A stretch of DNA of 64,000 bases, taken from the NCBI RefSeq assembly GCF_932526225.1, contig NC_064048.1:5438627-5502626 (forward strand), in the 5' to 3' direction. Below are positions 22,000 to 36,399 of this stretch, piece after piece. Origin of the DNA: Nematostella vectensis. Lineage: Eukaryota; Cnidaria; Anthozoa; Actiniaria; Edwardsiidae. Each line of letters opens with the position of its first letter. The first letter of the stretch is position 1. The translations under genes were made by a program, and so were the position numbers. The notes beneath the pieces are model-generated. The model did no database searches and had not been told where the DNA came from. It saw only the letters and a list, made by a program, of their open reading frames with translations.

Positions 22000-24900
22000 T
22001 GAGCTTATCTAAACTTATCTAGGCTGTTGTGTTGTTTTAAAAACTGACCAAATAGGACTGTAAGGAAATGGATAAGCAAAAAAAATCCCTACCAATCATG
22101 ACTCTGGATAAAAAATAGAGACTAATATATTGCCAAATTCTCTAACAATTAGCCTACCTTACTTTTATTGGTATTTTTAGCGAAGAAAAACTCAGCGCGA
22201 TGCGATAAGCTGCCGCCATCTTTGTGTTTGTTTCAAAATGACAAACAAGATGAGTAGCAGGGGTAAGATCACGGGCGCAAGGAATTCAACATTCCCAAAT
22301 AAAATTTAAGATTGTGCCAGCTATTCAAATCTCGATAACAAAAAAAAACGCCTAAAGGTAAACTTCTCTTGCTATTTTTAAAAATTTCTAGCTTAGCTGC
22401 AATCATCATGCAGTTTCAGATGGAAATCAAAATTACGTAGCATAGTGACTTTGATATCTTCCCCTCCCAACCCCCTCTCCCCCAAATCAATGTTGGATTC
22501 TTTTTTTCTGACAACCCTAGACAGCAACTTTGAATGGGGGAAGGGGGATGTGAGTAATAAAAAGTTCCCATATTGTAAATTATTTCAGTAAGACTACTTT
22601 TTAGATGTCATTTTCAACAGGTTTTGTCGCTGATTGTGGCTGCATGTATACCATGTAGCGTTGGAACAACACTAAAGCAAATGTATATCACTGTCTCAGC
22701 ATTTCCTTTCTATTAGAAACTTCTAGTTTTTAGAAATATTTGCAAACAAAAAGCATTACACATTAAAGAAAAAGGTTTTGATTCATATATTCCATTCATA
22801 CTATTTTTAACTGAAATTTCCGTCCGAAACTCACATTGACTATCTTTGTTGTTTGCTTGGTTTGTGTTCGCTTGTTGTTTCGTAGAACAATTTCGTATTT
22901 TAGCTATCATAAATAAAGGTTTTTTTTTTATTTTGCTTCGTAACATCTTAATAAGAATAGTAGTGCAGAGCTTTGACAATCCCCTGATAATTGCTGCTGT
23001 AATTGTAGCCTTCTTCTTCATGTCACATCAACCACCGCACCCAGGTGAAGAAGTCGAGCTGTGATATTCCCAGCTAGTAAAAGTACAAAGCAGTTCCTTA
23101 GAGAGATATATCCTTCAAATTCTTATTACCAAACGATCATTTGACCGTTGCGTTTTCTCTATTAAACACTTTTCTTGTCAATTCTTCCCTGCCAACTTTT
23201 GTTCTGTTGATCGTTTCATGTCGAAAGTCAGAATAGGCTTAGTTCCCCCCCCCCCCCCCCCCCCCGACTTTTTCAAGGCACCCTGGTTCTTGTTTGTCTC
23301 TCATTGGTTTAGAGCGATAACTTAATTTAGTTAGCCTGGTCGCATGAGCTGGTCACGTGGGTGTTACAGCCAGCTGACAGCGTGTAACATGACGTCATTG
23401 ACCACAAATTTTTAAGTCGCCTAGTTTATGACCAAGTTCTATACCTATGGAGCTCCTCGTTCGGCCTGCGGCCCCACTGACTCCGCTATAATCCGTTTGT
23501 TTAGTTATTTGGCTTGTTTTATAATGAACCTCTAACGTTGGAACCTAAACTAACGAACCTTCAACGTAGGAACTAAAGCTTACACTTTGTTTAGTACAAT
23601 AGGTGATGTTTATATTTCAAGTAACATCTATTTTCGTAACAAGTGTTCCTTTATGGAACATTCGAATAATCTTGAGAGTCAAGTCTCGAATGATCTCTCG
23701 AGTGCTCGTGCGTAGAGGAACCTACTATACCTCTTTTGTAACACATAAGTCCAGATTACTTTATGGCTCTTAACCTCGTAAGCTCTCGCTTAAAACAGAC
23801 GCAATAAACACAACTTTGTTGTTAATAACCCGTTTGGCATGTTCTCAGATTTGACACAAACGCCTGCTATCAATACTCGAGAAAAAGAAACAATTTTCGT
23901 TTCGTACAAATATTTGTCTTTTCCTCTCCTTGAAGATTATTCAGCCTTTAAATCTGAACAATGTCTAACAGACATTTTGACATTTTTAAGGGGTTTTAAT
24001 GAGATAATGGTGCTCCTTTGAGGTTTTAGGCATTAGAAGGAAATTCTTAGTTGAAATGAAATCACATTTTGGCATTCCCTTTCCGTACTTCAAGATTGTT
24101 CAATGGTTGGCAAACGTATTTGTTTCTTTGCTTTTAGGCATTGTTATAAACTTTTGCAGTAAATTTGGTGCTTGCAATGTTTAAATTCAGGAATTATCTG
24201 ATATGGTCTTTATTGCTTTGTCAACAAATTAAAACTCGAATAATCCAACTAAGTATAAAGAAAGGATTTTTAGCATTAAGAATCACATAACGAGACAAGA
24301 AAAAGAATTTAATCAACTTTTGAGATCACTTATGAATACTAGCTAAATACAAACGAACATAGATATACAGCTCAAGACAGACTTTGATTGGATTTTTACA
24401 CTTAGTGTGACTTTCCTCGAGTGGAATTGCATGGATTAATTTCTCACTTAATTTTCGCAGCCGACTTTCGTGAGACACGTATAATAACATAGATGGCAAT
24501 TTGATTCCAACGTTTTTATGTTTGTTAACAAATCCAGGACGCTTTTGTGCGTGTTATTTATCTAAGCCTGTATATCATCAGTTTAGGTCAACAAATGTCC
24601 CATATTACTAAGCCGACTTCAGTTCTGTGCGTCCTTCAACGAATAACCGCCTCAAGTCGCCCCGAGTTTTAGTCAAAGTACAACATGGGAAAAACGAAAT
24701 AAAGATAAATAACGGGACACTAAGGAAGGTAAAGTAAAGACAATGATTTTCACTTGGATAGCATAACAAATATACTTAAGATTTTTTTCTAGATATTTGT
24801 TGAATAGTCGACAAGCGAAAGACCTGAGAATACATGCGGAACTTTGAAAAAAGAATCTTTAATACCATGTGATATGGTATAAGAAATGTTTTAGTAAGCA

Positions 24901-27180
24901 TTTTTGTTTTGATTCCCGTAAAGTTTGGAGCAAAAAAGGATGCTGTGTTTTTATTGTACTTGTGATTGTTTATTAAGTTGAAAACGATGACAGAAATCTC
25001 GAAGAATAACTCACATTTCAAAAGCAATACCAAAGCGTTGCATTAAAAAACACCTTTCACCTGGAAAGCTCATGAAAATGCAATTTAGATTGAGTTATGA
25101 TTTTTTTGTTTGTATCACACTATAACGACAGAAGAATTTACTTTAATTTTCGATTATATACGAAATAAAGAGACGACAATGAAACGTGAAATAAAAAAAA
25201 GAATGCAACGAAACTCAATCTATTTTTCAAATATTAAAACATCTTGTTTGTAAAATGAGTTCGTTTTAGTAAAACCAAAGCTGTTTCCTTCCCGGCTTGG
25301 TGCTTATAATATTTATTAATTAACATAATCTTATATCTACAAAAGAGCCATGAATAATAAGCTATATAGATCTTCGTACTAATATACATTTTTCCTATCT
25401 CAGTTTTAGTTCTAGTAGCAAACTCAAACAAGGCAGTCGCACGCAATTCAAAGGTATGTAAACCCTCAGTTGCACCTTTTTACTCACAAACACAAATATA
25501 TGTCCGTTTAACCGCGGAATTTAATTGAGTAGAAAGTTTATCGTCTTCATTTTTTTTGGTAGAGCCCTAAGATTGCTCTGTCAGATTCATGTCTAGTTTT
25601 TTTTTTGTTTCTGTGACAAATCCTTTTTGCATGTGACCACACTTCTTCCCTGGAAAAGTTTTCTTTAGTTTTCTCTCTGTACTGTTGCCACAAGATATTT
25701 TTCTATTCTTGTAATACATGTACAATATGGTTCCTTGATTACACGAAACAAAACAAATACCTTTTTATTGCTAATGGCTGCGAGACAAAGCGATGAATTG
25801 GGAACTCGTAAAACATCTCTTACAAATGTACGCGCTAAAACCTTTGCTATCTATATCAGCTTTCCGTACTACAAATTATACTAAAATATCTATTTTTTAT
25901 AAAAGTTACATAAGCCCGTCTGTATTTATCTGTTTCAGTCATTCCTACGATCTTATACACAGTGTATTTTTAATTATTTGTCTTCTAATCTTAAAGTAAT
26001 CTCATAGTTAATCCTTACTGCGCTAGTTTATTAGATAATTCCTTTTGGCCAATTCATAAAGGGAGTGTTGAATAATAATTTACTTGCCATAGAAACAGGC
26101 ACTAATAATGTTTGCCTTTTAAAGCTCTGTGTTAGTTAAAGTGTTAATAAATTTTATAGAAAAATAAGCTGTTTTCTTGAGAATATTTCTCGGATTTATT
26201 TAAGCATTACGCATTTTCTGGTTTATCACCGCTTCTCACAATAATTACAGTGCGACAAATATTCTTACAAGGTTTTATAAGGTTATAGGTACAAGCTTAC
26301 AAGTTTAGTTGATGAAATGACTAATTCTTATGAAATTCTAAAAAAAAAGTGTATAATCCTTGGGGATACTAAGTCATAGGCATGATAAAATAATGGAATA
26401 AAGTGTTAATTACTTTCTAAAGAAGAGATATAGCAGGAACTAAAGCAGAGCTTTAAGGGGTCAAAATATTTTTGAGGAGGGGGGGGGCACAATCAAAAAC
26501 ATTAAAAAGAGGGGGGGACAGCTATGCCCCTACTGGTCATTGATAATTTTTGAAAATATTGAGGGGTACGTGCCTCCACCGGTAATTTTTATAACCCAAA
26601 TTGGGGGGGGGGTCCCTGTCATAGCTTTGTCTTTTTTTCCTTATATATCTGACACTTCGATTTCCCTTTCACCACACCACTTGTTCTCCAATGTCTTTTT
26701 TCATTTCCTAAGCTGACATAATCTTTGAATCATTCCTGAAAAACTCAACAAAAACCCGGGAACCTTATCTCGTCTAAAGATAAACATATTGTATTAAAAA
26801 ATCCATATCAGCTTTTATTCTCCCACTTTGTCTGATTTGCTTGTCACATAGACTAACATTCACTCTACCCCTACTCAAAGGGACTAACAGATGAGTTAGC
26901 AATACAGCTAAGCCTTCAGAGTTGAATCCAGGAAGAAAGCGGGCGCTTAAGCCTTCTAAATATATAATCAAACAAGTGGGATATTTCTTGTAAGCGACTA
27001 TTCAAGGCGTGTACGAGCAATCCATTATGCCTGCGAGTGGATTCTTAATGCCCTGAAATTCTTAAAAGGGTGTGAATGACTTAAATTCGATAATTACTCA
27101 TATTATCATAAACGTAAAAGAAATGTACGCGTGTAATCTACGCGTACGCCATATATTATACTTTTTCTCTTTAACATAAG
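22000..27180. other. Gene-poor AT-rich stretch
   Basis: No splice-consistent exon or RNA gene seen. There is a C homopolymer of about 20 at 23248 and G-rich inverted-element remnants at about 26455-26620. Open frames here are short and lack family motifs. Confidence 0.5.
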
Positions 27181-27201
27181 AGGGGGGGGGGGGGGTGCGC
27201 G

Positions 27202-27365
27202 CGTCTCATTTCTTAGAAAATCTTGTTCCTCGCTACTTGGCGTCTAATTTCTTAGAAAATCTTGTTCCTCGCTACTTGGCGTCTAATTTCTTAGAAAATC
27301 TTGTTCCTCGCTACTTGGCGTCTAATTTCTTAGAAAATCTTGTTACTCGATACTTGGCGTCTAAT
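27202..27365. repeat. 39-bp tandem repeat, four copies
   Basis: CGTCTAATTTCTTAGAAAAT recurs at 39-bp steps from 27202 (27241, 27280, 27319), directly after a run of about 14 G residues. The copies are nearly identical. Confidence 0.9.
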
Positions 27366-27904
27366 TCCTAGAAAAATACACAAAAGTTCTCACTCCCTGA
27401 TATCTCATTCAGCTACTGCAATAACCAACAGTTTTTGGAGATTTTTCACCATGAAATATCAGAGCTGCCTATAGTAAATGCTTAAAGTGTTATTGCATTC
27501 TGTAACCAGCGCACAAAAAGGTTAAAGATAAGCTAGCGTCAATATTACCATTGTTATCCAGATAAAATGCTTTTTTGATAAAAAAAGACAATGGAATCTT
27601 CTGGTAACTGTGTAAAAATTAGAATCGTTTATTAATCCCGCCCCCATAAAAATGCTCACTCATTCCCTTATTTTCTTCTTTATGTTTTGCTGATTTTGTC
27701 TGTAGCATTTATCTATGTTTTACCTCTATTTCTCTTATTTAAATAGGAATTTAAATTAGCTCGTTCTTATCACATGCATTCTTATTTTATTTTCATTTTG
27801 TCGTATATACTTTTACCTTTCTTAAAAAAATAATTAAGTCAAATAGAGCAGAATTATGTTGTTTGACTTTCAATTTCTAATTCTACCGAATTCAATAATT
27901 TCTA

Positions 27905-28070
27905 CTGCTGTTATTTTGCGAACTCTCAAAACTCTCTCCGACAGCTAATTCGCCCTCTGGCTTCCGTCATTTAAACCCTTAAAGCGTTTTCATTGGCTAG
28001 CCTTAAAATGGTTTCCCAAAAAAGGACTAAAGGAAATTCTGTGTGCATGACGGTAGCCAGAAAGCTAGTT
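27905..28070. mobile_element. MITE family B, copy 2
   Basis: Related to 14770-14965. GCGAACTCTC and CTCTGGCTTCCGTCATTT on the left are mirrored by CATGACGGTAGCCAGA near 28050. Diverged internal sequence. Confidence 0.55.
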
Positions 28071-30480
28071 AAAAATTATTGACAAGATTAGCCGGGCTGC
28101 AATATCCCCTGTGAGAGAAAAAAAAAATACTAAAAATAAGTAACTCCTGACTTCATGCTGTCCCTCTCCCCCTCCCCCCACGCTCTAACCCCTCCCTTTC
28201 CCCCTGGAAAAAACAGTACGCCCCTGTAGAGTGGTCTCAAAAGTAATCTTATCCATAATGAGTATTCGTTTCTGGCATATGAAACTAAAATAGACAATTC
28301 TTTAGCCTAGGCAAAGCCCTCTTCTCGTTAGATTAAAGCCAAAAATCACTTAGGATAAATGCCTAACTCTAGCACTTTGCCTTTTACAATATCTGTTTCG
28401 GTAGTAGGGTGGTTTCCAAAATCCCGTGCAACAAAATGTAATTGTTAAAGTGTAATAGTCAAGCCAGAACAAAAAAGAACAGAGACATTACAGTGTATTA
28501 GAGTACTAAATAAACTAAATAGTATTTCACGGGTTTTTGAAAACCACTTCGTTTGTAAACACTAATTGTACACTACACTGTAATGGTTGAGTACATAATA
28601 ATAATAAATAAATGTACTCAAGCTTGACGTGGCGCGCGTTGCAGCACCGTGTTCTCCCCAACATAAGATTTAGAGTACTTCTCTAAAACGAGACCTTGAC
28701 AGGGCCGGATCTGGCTTTTCGCTAAAGGGGGGGTTGGCTCAGTAAAAAAGGTGGAGGGGGTAATTATTTTTTGTTACATATAGCTTTATGGCAGCCCTAA
28801 ACCCTCCCCCTAGATCCGCTACTGTTTCAGATTGCTATTTCGTCTCATATTATTCTAGAAATGATCGAGATTAATTTTATGAGGGCTAGAGTAATGAGGT
28901 GAACTGTCTTGCTCTCCATAGCGGTGACAGTTTGGAAATCAGTCGATTTTTCATAAAGAATAATAAGCAACTGCCCCTTCTAAAATGGTTTTAGGAAAGA
29001 ATTATGACGTTGATGATGCGTTTTTGCCGAAAGCCGTTTTTTCTTGAATTTCTTATCAATTAGTGTGTAAAAATGTAAAGAAAAAATATATATATACCAT
29101 GCTACGTTCAAAAAAATTATACAATGCATGTAGTCAGTAGGTGAGAATTTTAATAAAAGCCCAGAATGTGTAATTAACAACCTAAGTTAAACAATTAAAC
29201 AAAATTTATATCCAAAGTCAACAAATAAGTACATAATCAATTAACAAACACAATGCAAATTTAGAATCCTTTTTTCACAATGGCACCTATTATTGAACAG
29301 GTTACTCTATTATCCGCACTTCGCTCAAAAAAATATTTCAATTGCTGGATGTCATATAGAGTACACTCAACGAAGTGTGAATAGCTCTAGTCTTTGAGAC
29401 ATCCGCCGGGCTGTTGGCACTACATTAGGGGCTTGTCAGAGCAGCTATTTGATTATAATACGAGTTTTGTTATCTCTTGTCTTTTGTCGTCACACACAGT
29501 CGGCTCTGAATGGACAAATTAGAATGACGATATATGATTACTGGAAGCTTATATTTGGGGAATATTCTTTTACCAAAGTCATATTTCAATGAACTTGTTT
29601 TGTTAGACTGAAATTCGTTTGTAAAAAAAATATATATATAACGAAAGATACATTGGCTAACGGTAAGTAAATTTTGCCCATTTTTCAGCTTATAATTATT
29701 ATCTAAGATAAGTAGAATATTTAACCACCAGATTTTATACATTTGTGTGCAGAGTTTTTACCTTTTTTCTTCTTTTTTTTGGAAAAAAAGAAGTTTACGT
29801 GCCATATGAGATTCCGCTAAAGGTTTTATAGATAATGATTTTAAGCCAAATATTCAGTATCATGGATGTACGAACTTTGTGACATAGATTTAGCTTGCCA
29901 CTATTAATGAGTTTTTAAAAAGATACAGGCTCAGCATAAAAAAAGACAAAAAAAGAATAGCTTCGAAAACTAAATATATTATATGTATTTCCATTGAAAA
30001 CGATATTGGTCTAGCCACCAGTTTATTATTTAGCTTCTACGACTAATATTTTCTTTGTTGAAATTGACGGGGAAATATTAGTAAACGGATTTGATGTCAC
30101 CAATTACTGGTAGTGGGAATGAGATGCGAATTTCTTCAGCTCTTGTATTCAATACAGTACCGCAGTAGATTCATGTTCAAATATAGAGATAAGTATTTAC
30201 CCTATCTAGAATCCTTTGATTACTTAAGATTCTCCAACAAAATAGGAATAAAAGCCTTCCTAACAAGTCTATTTCTTATTGCAACTTTGTTGGCACAATT
30301 GGCCTTCATAGCAATTTTTTTCTCTCCAAGGGTTGGGGTGAGGTGGGGAGGGGGGGGGGGATTAAAGGCTACCCCTGTTTCTCCCCTTCCCTAGAGGATT
30401 AGAATTTTACAAATGACACGTAAGGGAACGGCTTCCCCCAAATTAGCGAACACAATAAACACTTAAATACTTGTTGCCAC
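28071..30480. other. Intergenic, no gene seen
   Basis: AT-rich. A small element end, CCTAGATCCGCTACTG near 28815, with CAGGGCCGGATCTGG near 28700, suggests a short MITE. A similar AGTAGCGGATCTG end with a G run lies at about 10697. No exon recognised. Confidence 0.45.
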
Positions 30481-30488
30481 CTGGACAA

Positions 30489-30612
30489 TACAATCACAGG
30501 GGCTAAAACATGCAATCACAGGGGCTTAAAAATGCAATCACAGGGGCTAAAACATGCAATCACAGGGGCTAAAAATGCAATCACAGGGGCTAAAACGTGC
30601 AATCACAGGGGC
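30489..30612. repeat. 22-bp tandem repeat, about six copies
   Basis: AATCACAGGGGCTAAAACAT-type units of 20-22 bp are repeated in tandem. Single-base indels vary the spacing. Confidence 0.9.
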
Positions 30613-31639
30613 GAATATAATTTAAAGAGGTGCTGGCATTACATGGCAAAAAATGAGCGGAGCTTCGAGCATCTTAGCTTCCATTAATTGCTTCTAAACT
30701 TTCAGTGACCAATCCAACAAGCACTATCCCCCTAGGCTAGGTATATAAAACATCTGGGAATAAAGTGACATTTCACACGCGCCTCCCTTGCGTTGGATCT
30801 ATTTGAGCTGGAAAAATCTTAAAAGAAAAAAAATGAAGGTTAAATTACGAGTTTTAGTGATAAAAGACACACAGGAATAGCCGTCTGAAAACAGTATAAA
30901 GGAAGTAAAAGAAAATCCATTTGCTTGTTTCCTGTAGTGTAATGTGCAGTATTTTATACCCATTTTCTGCAAATCCTCCAGAGACAATTATTTAACTCTT
31001 ATATCCTGCTTCTAGAGCTATAAGCGGCGCTGCTTATTTATATCCGTTTAGCCGATAAACCCAAACTATAGGAAATTTATCAGGATTTAACGTTTTGATA
31101 GGTCATTAGATGTCCAATTGTTGGGATCAGCATAACTGAACTGGTGAAATATAAGATGATAGAGATTTTGTTGTTAACCGTCATTTAATGCCTTAAAAGG
31201 TCTAAAACTTCATGACTGATAATCAGTGGAAATAGTCGTGACCTCTTATCAGTGTTTTAATTTTTTAACGGGAGATCAGCCAATTTTAACGACGCACATT
31301 TTAAAGAGTGTAAAATAAGAAATACTAGTATACCCATATACTATGATCCAAAATATTATGGAATTGTGTAAATTATCAACGGGGAAAGCATGAAACTTTT
31401 GATGGAGTATAATGTTTCTGAAAAGACTCGAATATTAGAGTGAGAAATGTAAGATGTTTAAAGATATCCATTTAGCGCCATTTACGCCAGTACGTGGTTT
31501 CGAATCGCAAAAGCCACTTTTTCAGATGGCTTTCGGTGGTTAAAAGGAAAGACTTTCTCTATCTGTTATGAAATTTTGAATTAGTATATTTACAAATTTA
31601 CCATTTGAGGAGGCAAAGGTAAGACATTCTTGCTTTGTG

Positions 31640-32120
31640 ATAAATACGCTATGGGGAATTTTCATTTATTGGGAACCACAGAGTCAGGCTTTTAAAGATC
31701 TAAAGCCACTGCGACACTTCTAGATTATAAAGAAAAGTCGGTACACCACTTGTTCGACAAATAACCACTAAAAACGGATAAACTAGGGAATAAAGGACTT
31801 AGAACAATGTTTTAATTTGGCCTTTGTGAAAACACAGCGCAGTTAAACTCCCCGGGGGTTAGTATACTTACAACAATGCTAGTGCCATTGGGAAATCCTA
31901 TTTATTGGCAACAAGAGAAGAGCTATCTGTAAAGAATGTCTTTAACAGCCCCTAGATGAAAAAGAAAATCTGTACACCACTTGTTCGACAAATAACAACT
32001 AAAAAAAGGAATAAACCATTGGTTTTAGAGTTAGATAGATGTTTTAAGATGGTCTTTGTGAAAACACTATGCAGTTAAACGCCCACGGGGGTTCGTTATA
32101 CTTTAAGCACTACTAGAGTC
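31640..32120. repeat. Diverged tandem duplication of about 230 bp
   Basis: GTACACCACTTGTTCGACAA occurs at about 31741 and 31971, and CAGTTAAAC...GGGGGTT blocks follow each at the same offset. The copies differ at many positions, so the duplication is old. No reading frame is kept. Confidence 0.75.
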
Positions 32121-33038
32121 TTTGAAGTTATTTGAGTGTGTTTTACTAAAACCCTTAAATTCTAGTATTGCAAACGGTTGAAGGACTTAGATTTATAAGG
32201 AACTCTTCTAAAGAACTTTGTACACCTTCTAAATATCTTTGTAAACTATGTACACTAACCATTTTTGCCATGCCTCGAGCTATGTGTTCTTTTGTGTGTG
32301 TGTTGCTTTTTTTGTCGGCGTTTCTTTCATAATGCAAATCGCGTGTGTAAATAACCTGCAAATTTTCCGCGATTTTATTGCTGGCGGTTCTAGCGTGCTC
32401 TAGAAGTTTGTGCAAAACTCAGCAATTTTTACATGGATCCTTTTAAAATACCAGAAAAAAAATATTTTTTCCGAGTAAGCATTAGCTTTATCATTAATTG
32501 TAAAATAATATAGGGCGATTTTACAGGCTTTTTTAAATAAAAAAAAAATAGCCGCAAAAATCTTTGCTCGTCTTGATAAACATTGTTAAGACGGACTTTT
32601 GCGAGGTTTTAAAAAGAAAAAAAAAGGGTTTAATATGACATAGTTTTTGGCACTGTAACAGGCACCGTTCAGACCTTCCTTACTTTGGGCATACTTTGTA
32701 AATTTTTATAGAATTGCAATTATCAATTATCGGCCTACACCGGCGCCAAGTTAAGGCTCAGAGGGGGATCCGAGTAATCCTGTGTTTCCGCGGTGGTTGG
32801 CGCCGTTAAAGCTATCGATGGTAATCATGATCGTCATAGTGTCCCTTGCAAAGCGCGCTCCATCAGACTTTAGATAGATATTGCTGCCTTTGACATGCGG
32901 AAAAAGATAGACGTGTTCTTGCTTTTAGCCTTAGGGTCACAGCTTTTTCTGGCGAAAGCTGAGCACTTTGTACTCAAAATCCGAGCTTCAACAGTGCGAA
33001 AGTACTTCGCGAAAAGCCTGCAAACATTGCGAGCATGA

Positions 33039-33401
33039 CATGACGGAAAAACCCTGAATATGCGCACTTCGGAGAGATGGAGAAAGAAGATAAAATTTCT
33101 TACAATGGCCATTCCGGACTGATTTTCCCTTTTCAAAACACAAAAAATGAGTGGCCGAAATGCACATACTCTGATTTTGGCTTTTTAAGACAGTTTTTTT
33201 TTTCTTGATCATCCTTGCGCTAAGTATGACGAAAACATCAAATTTCAATGATACTTAACAAAAAGTCGCATCAATTTTAAAAAAAAAGGTTGCATTTGAT
33301 ATTTTGTTTGATACTACTCACTAAGTAATTTGGGGAATTTTCCGCCTTATTTGATGTAAAATGAGCTTATTGGAAACGTCAAGTCATGTTTTTCCGTCAT
33401 G
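33039..33401 (+). mobile_element. MITE family A, copy 3
   Basis: A 363-bp element with ends CATGACGGAAAAACC and GTTTTTCCGTCATG. It aligns along its length with 13359-13723 and, inverted, with 13868-14235. The TIRs are cleanest in this copy. Confidence 0.8.
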
Positions 33402-34970
33402 TCTGCGTGCATAAATGTGGGGTCCATTGAGAAGCCTTTTTATGCAAAGAACCAAAGAATAAAGTGGATATTTGGAGGGAAAACACCTACATCTACACTA
33501 TGGGAATGATATGAACTCTACCCGAAGTTAAGTTATCGAAATAAATTAGCGGGAGAATAATAGAATGATAAGAAAAAAAATATAAGAAAACATTTTTTTA
33601 TGAAGATGGAGGGGAGGGGGGGGGGGGGGGTGCTAATAGCTAGATCACATTAATGACTACAATGAATGCCGGGAAGGATGTTTCGGCTTCTTTGAACTCG
33701 TATACCACAGCTGCTGTGTTTCAGTTGTGAGCTCGTAATACAGGATTGCTCACATATCGTCTTTACACACAATGCCGAGGGTAGAAATGGCCAGGATTCC
33801 CTCAAAACTGCTGCGTCATATGCCATCTGGAAAACATTTGCTCTCTTTGCGAAAGGTACACCACCTCTTGTTTAAAGCTCTGCCCTACGTTTTAGAAATG
33901 ATATCTTAATAGCATCTTATATAGTCCTTTTTGTCATTTCCATAGTTTATAGAGTTTATGCAAATTTTTAAAAATGGATAGTAGAATCTTTTTTTTTTTC
34001 CATTTTTTTTTAAATACCCTAGAACTTATAGCTTGGTTTCCTGTTGTCTACAAATTACTATTGAATTTTTCTACCAAAGAAAAAAAGTCGTCCATGCAAC
34101 TATTTACAATAAATGTCAAAATATTATCAATGACCGTGCAACAAGCTTGGTTGCAAAAGAAAAGACTGACTATTGGACGTTTGTCTTTGATGTATGTCTA
34201 CCATACCATACCCCGCCAATCACGGCGCGGGTACAGTCGTTGCCATATCAATATCATAATTACAATTTACAATCTTTAGGAAAAACAAGGATAAGGCATC
34301 TTGATATCTCAGTTCATAGACTGAATGTGTGTTTCGTCTATCTCGTCTATTCTTCTTGACCATCAAAGTGCTAAATCAAAAGTTATTTTGGATTGATTTA
34401 ATAGAGAGTGCGTTGTATATGAAATATGTAAGTCATAGGTAATTAGGATTTGCCCATATAAATTTTCAAATTCCTGAGGCCATAGTGTTTTCTATCGTTT
34501 TGAAAAGTAAGCAAAATACCGGGCTAGAAATCATAATGGTCATAGTGTGATGCTAGACTCTTTCCCAGGCTTCTCTTTTAAAAAAGTTTAAAAAAAGTGG
34601 GAAATAATATATGCAACCCACACACCACCGCCACAAGGAAAAATCCTGGCTACAGCTTTGAATTCCATTTCCTCTTGCTCGCAACTTGCAATTTCCACAA
34701 CGTAGCGATCATACGGAAATCATTAAAGACAGTATAGCCCGCGGATTGGAGGGCTCCGACCCGAAGGGAGGGGAGGGGGCGGGGAAAATATATTATATGT
34801 TGGGGAGGGGGCGGAGAGTGGGGAAAGAATGGTGGGTTTTAGCTTCAATAAATGTTTTCTTCAAAATATTCTTTACGCTTGTTATTTTGTTAGGATATCA
34901 AAATGGCCGAGACCCTATGGAGGTGTGGAATGTTCTAATGCAACTTATTCTATTCCACTAGTAAATCACG
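33402..34970. other. Upstream region of GPCR gene 1, no gene seen
   Basis: AT-rich, with a G run near 33610. A short frame at 33772 starting MPRVEMARIPSK ends at a GTACAC donor-like site but has no partner exon that I can support. It may contain untranslated exons of the gene at 34971. Confidence 0.35.
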
Positions 34971-36363
34971 ATGTACAACTCTACACAGAATCCCTGCCCT
35001 ACTCATCCCGATCTCAGCAAAGCTGCAAGGTCCGGGTTAGCCTTTGGTTTCATCCTTAGCATGCTTATCAGTTTCCCTGGCAACATCCTTGTCATCGTTA
35101 CCGTGGTAACCAACAGGCGCATGCGTACTGTTACCAATTACCTCATTGTCAATATGGCAGTCGCAGATCTTCTCTTAACGGTCTTCAATATGCCCTCAAC
35201 GACTTCTACTGTTATTTCGCCGTCGTATTTCTGGTACACCGGAGAGTTTTGGATTGCTATGTGTAAGCTTTTACCATTTATACAATCCGTTAGCGTCGCT
35301 AGTTCAGTTCTTAACATGACAGCCATCGCTGTCGATAGATTTTTCGCGGTCGTTCTTCCCTTGCGAAGGTACATCACATTCAACGTGGCTTACATCATGA
35401 TGGCCGCCGTCTGGGTTGTCGCCATTGGGGTCAGCGCCCCGTTCCTTTACGCGCAGAACGTCATATCATTTCCCGGCATGCCTGGAAAGGTAGCTTGCAT
35501 GGAAACGTGGAAACATCCCATTGAGCAGTTAATGGAGATATCGGAGCCGAAAGACTTTACTGTGGTGCTTTTCGTTGTGTTTTACGTACTGCCTCTCATT
35601 GTCATGAGTGTGTTGTATTCTGTTGTGATTTATAAGCTGTGGATAAGAAAGTTACCGGGGCAAAGAAGCGAGTTGAATCAGCAGCGGGCCGATAGGTAAG
35701 TAATAAAAGATTACTAACACTTGCATGGTTAGCCATAGCCAGGGCCATAAAATGCTTATCGCATGGGGTTGTCACAATATAAATGCTAACGAAACTCCGG
35801 ATAAATATATTTTATGAACGCTCTTGAAATGTTTTTTTTTTAAAGGCTTTTTTTCACGAAGAAGAATCTGCTGGAATCATCAGATTTGCCAGGAAAACTG
35901 AAATGCCATATGATGAATAGTGAATAATAAATAATCAGTCGGAACAGGGAAGTGGTGGGAATAATGAGTGTCACTTTTTTCATGCATTAACAGATCAAAA
36001 AAGAAGGTCTTGCGCATGCTCCTAATAGTGCTACTGCTGTTTGCACTCTGCTGGCTCCCCGTTCACGTGACTTCCTTCATCTTGTTTTTCGGCACGTGTT
36101 CGCCTCCGCCCATTCTTACCTGGATCGGCTACCTTCTATCCCAAGGCAACAGCGCAATCAATCCCTGCATCTACGTCATTTTTAATGAGAGCTACCGACA
36201 AGGCTTTGCGCGCTTGGTGTGTTGCTTGTGTCGACGCAAGGGGAGTAGGATGGTGAGGCCTGGCGTGACAGTTATCGGCATGGACAATACTTATATTGAT
36301 GGCGTCACAAGGTCGAATATTGCCTCACCTTCACCTCGCATGCTCCGAGATACATACACATGA
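34971..36363 (+). CDS. Rhodopsin-family (class A) GPCR, peptide-receptor type
   Basis: Two exons, 34971-35695 and 35994-36363, join in phase 2 (AG plus A) to give 364 residues. Seven hydrophobic segments are visible. Class A marks are GN at 37-38 (TM1), D66 in AVADLL (TM2), C98 and C176 (extracellular disulfide), DRF at 122-124, W148 (TM4), P208 (TM5), FALCWLP at 258-264 (TM6) and NPCIY at 298-302 (TM7). Cysteines 318, 319 and 321 could be palmitoylated. NST at 3-5 is a glycosylation site. RMRTVTNYLIVNMAVADLLL resembles neuropeptide receptors, but the ligand cannot be read from sequence. The single intron cuts the third cytoplasmic loop. AATAAA follows at 36386. Confidence 0.93.
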
Positions 36364-36385
36364 GAGTCCCGGATGTCTCGATTAG

Positions 36386-36391
36386 AATAAA
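36386..36391 (+). promoter_or_regulatory. Polyadenylation signal AATAAA
   Basis: It lies 23 bp after the GPCR stop codon at 36361-36363. This would give a very short 3' UTR. Confidence 0.5.
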
Positions 36392-36399
36392 TCGCGGGC

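Noticed and set aside
33772..33856. Short frame MPRVEMARIPSK ending at a donor-like GTACAC
   Set aside because: No partner exon in matching phase was found before the GPCR start, which has its own good ATG.
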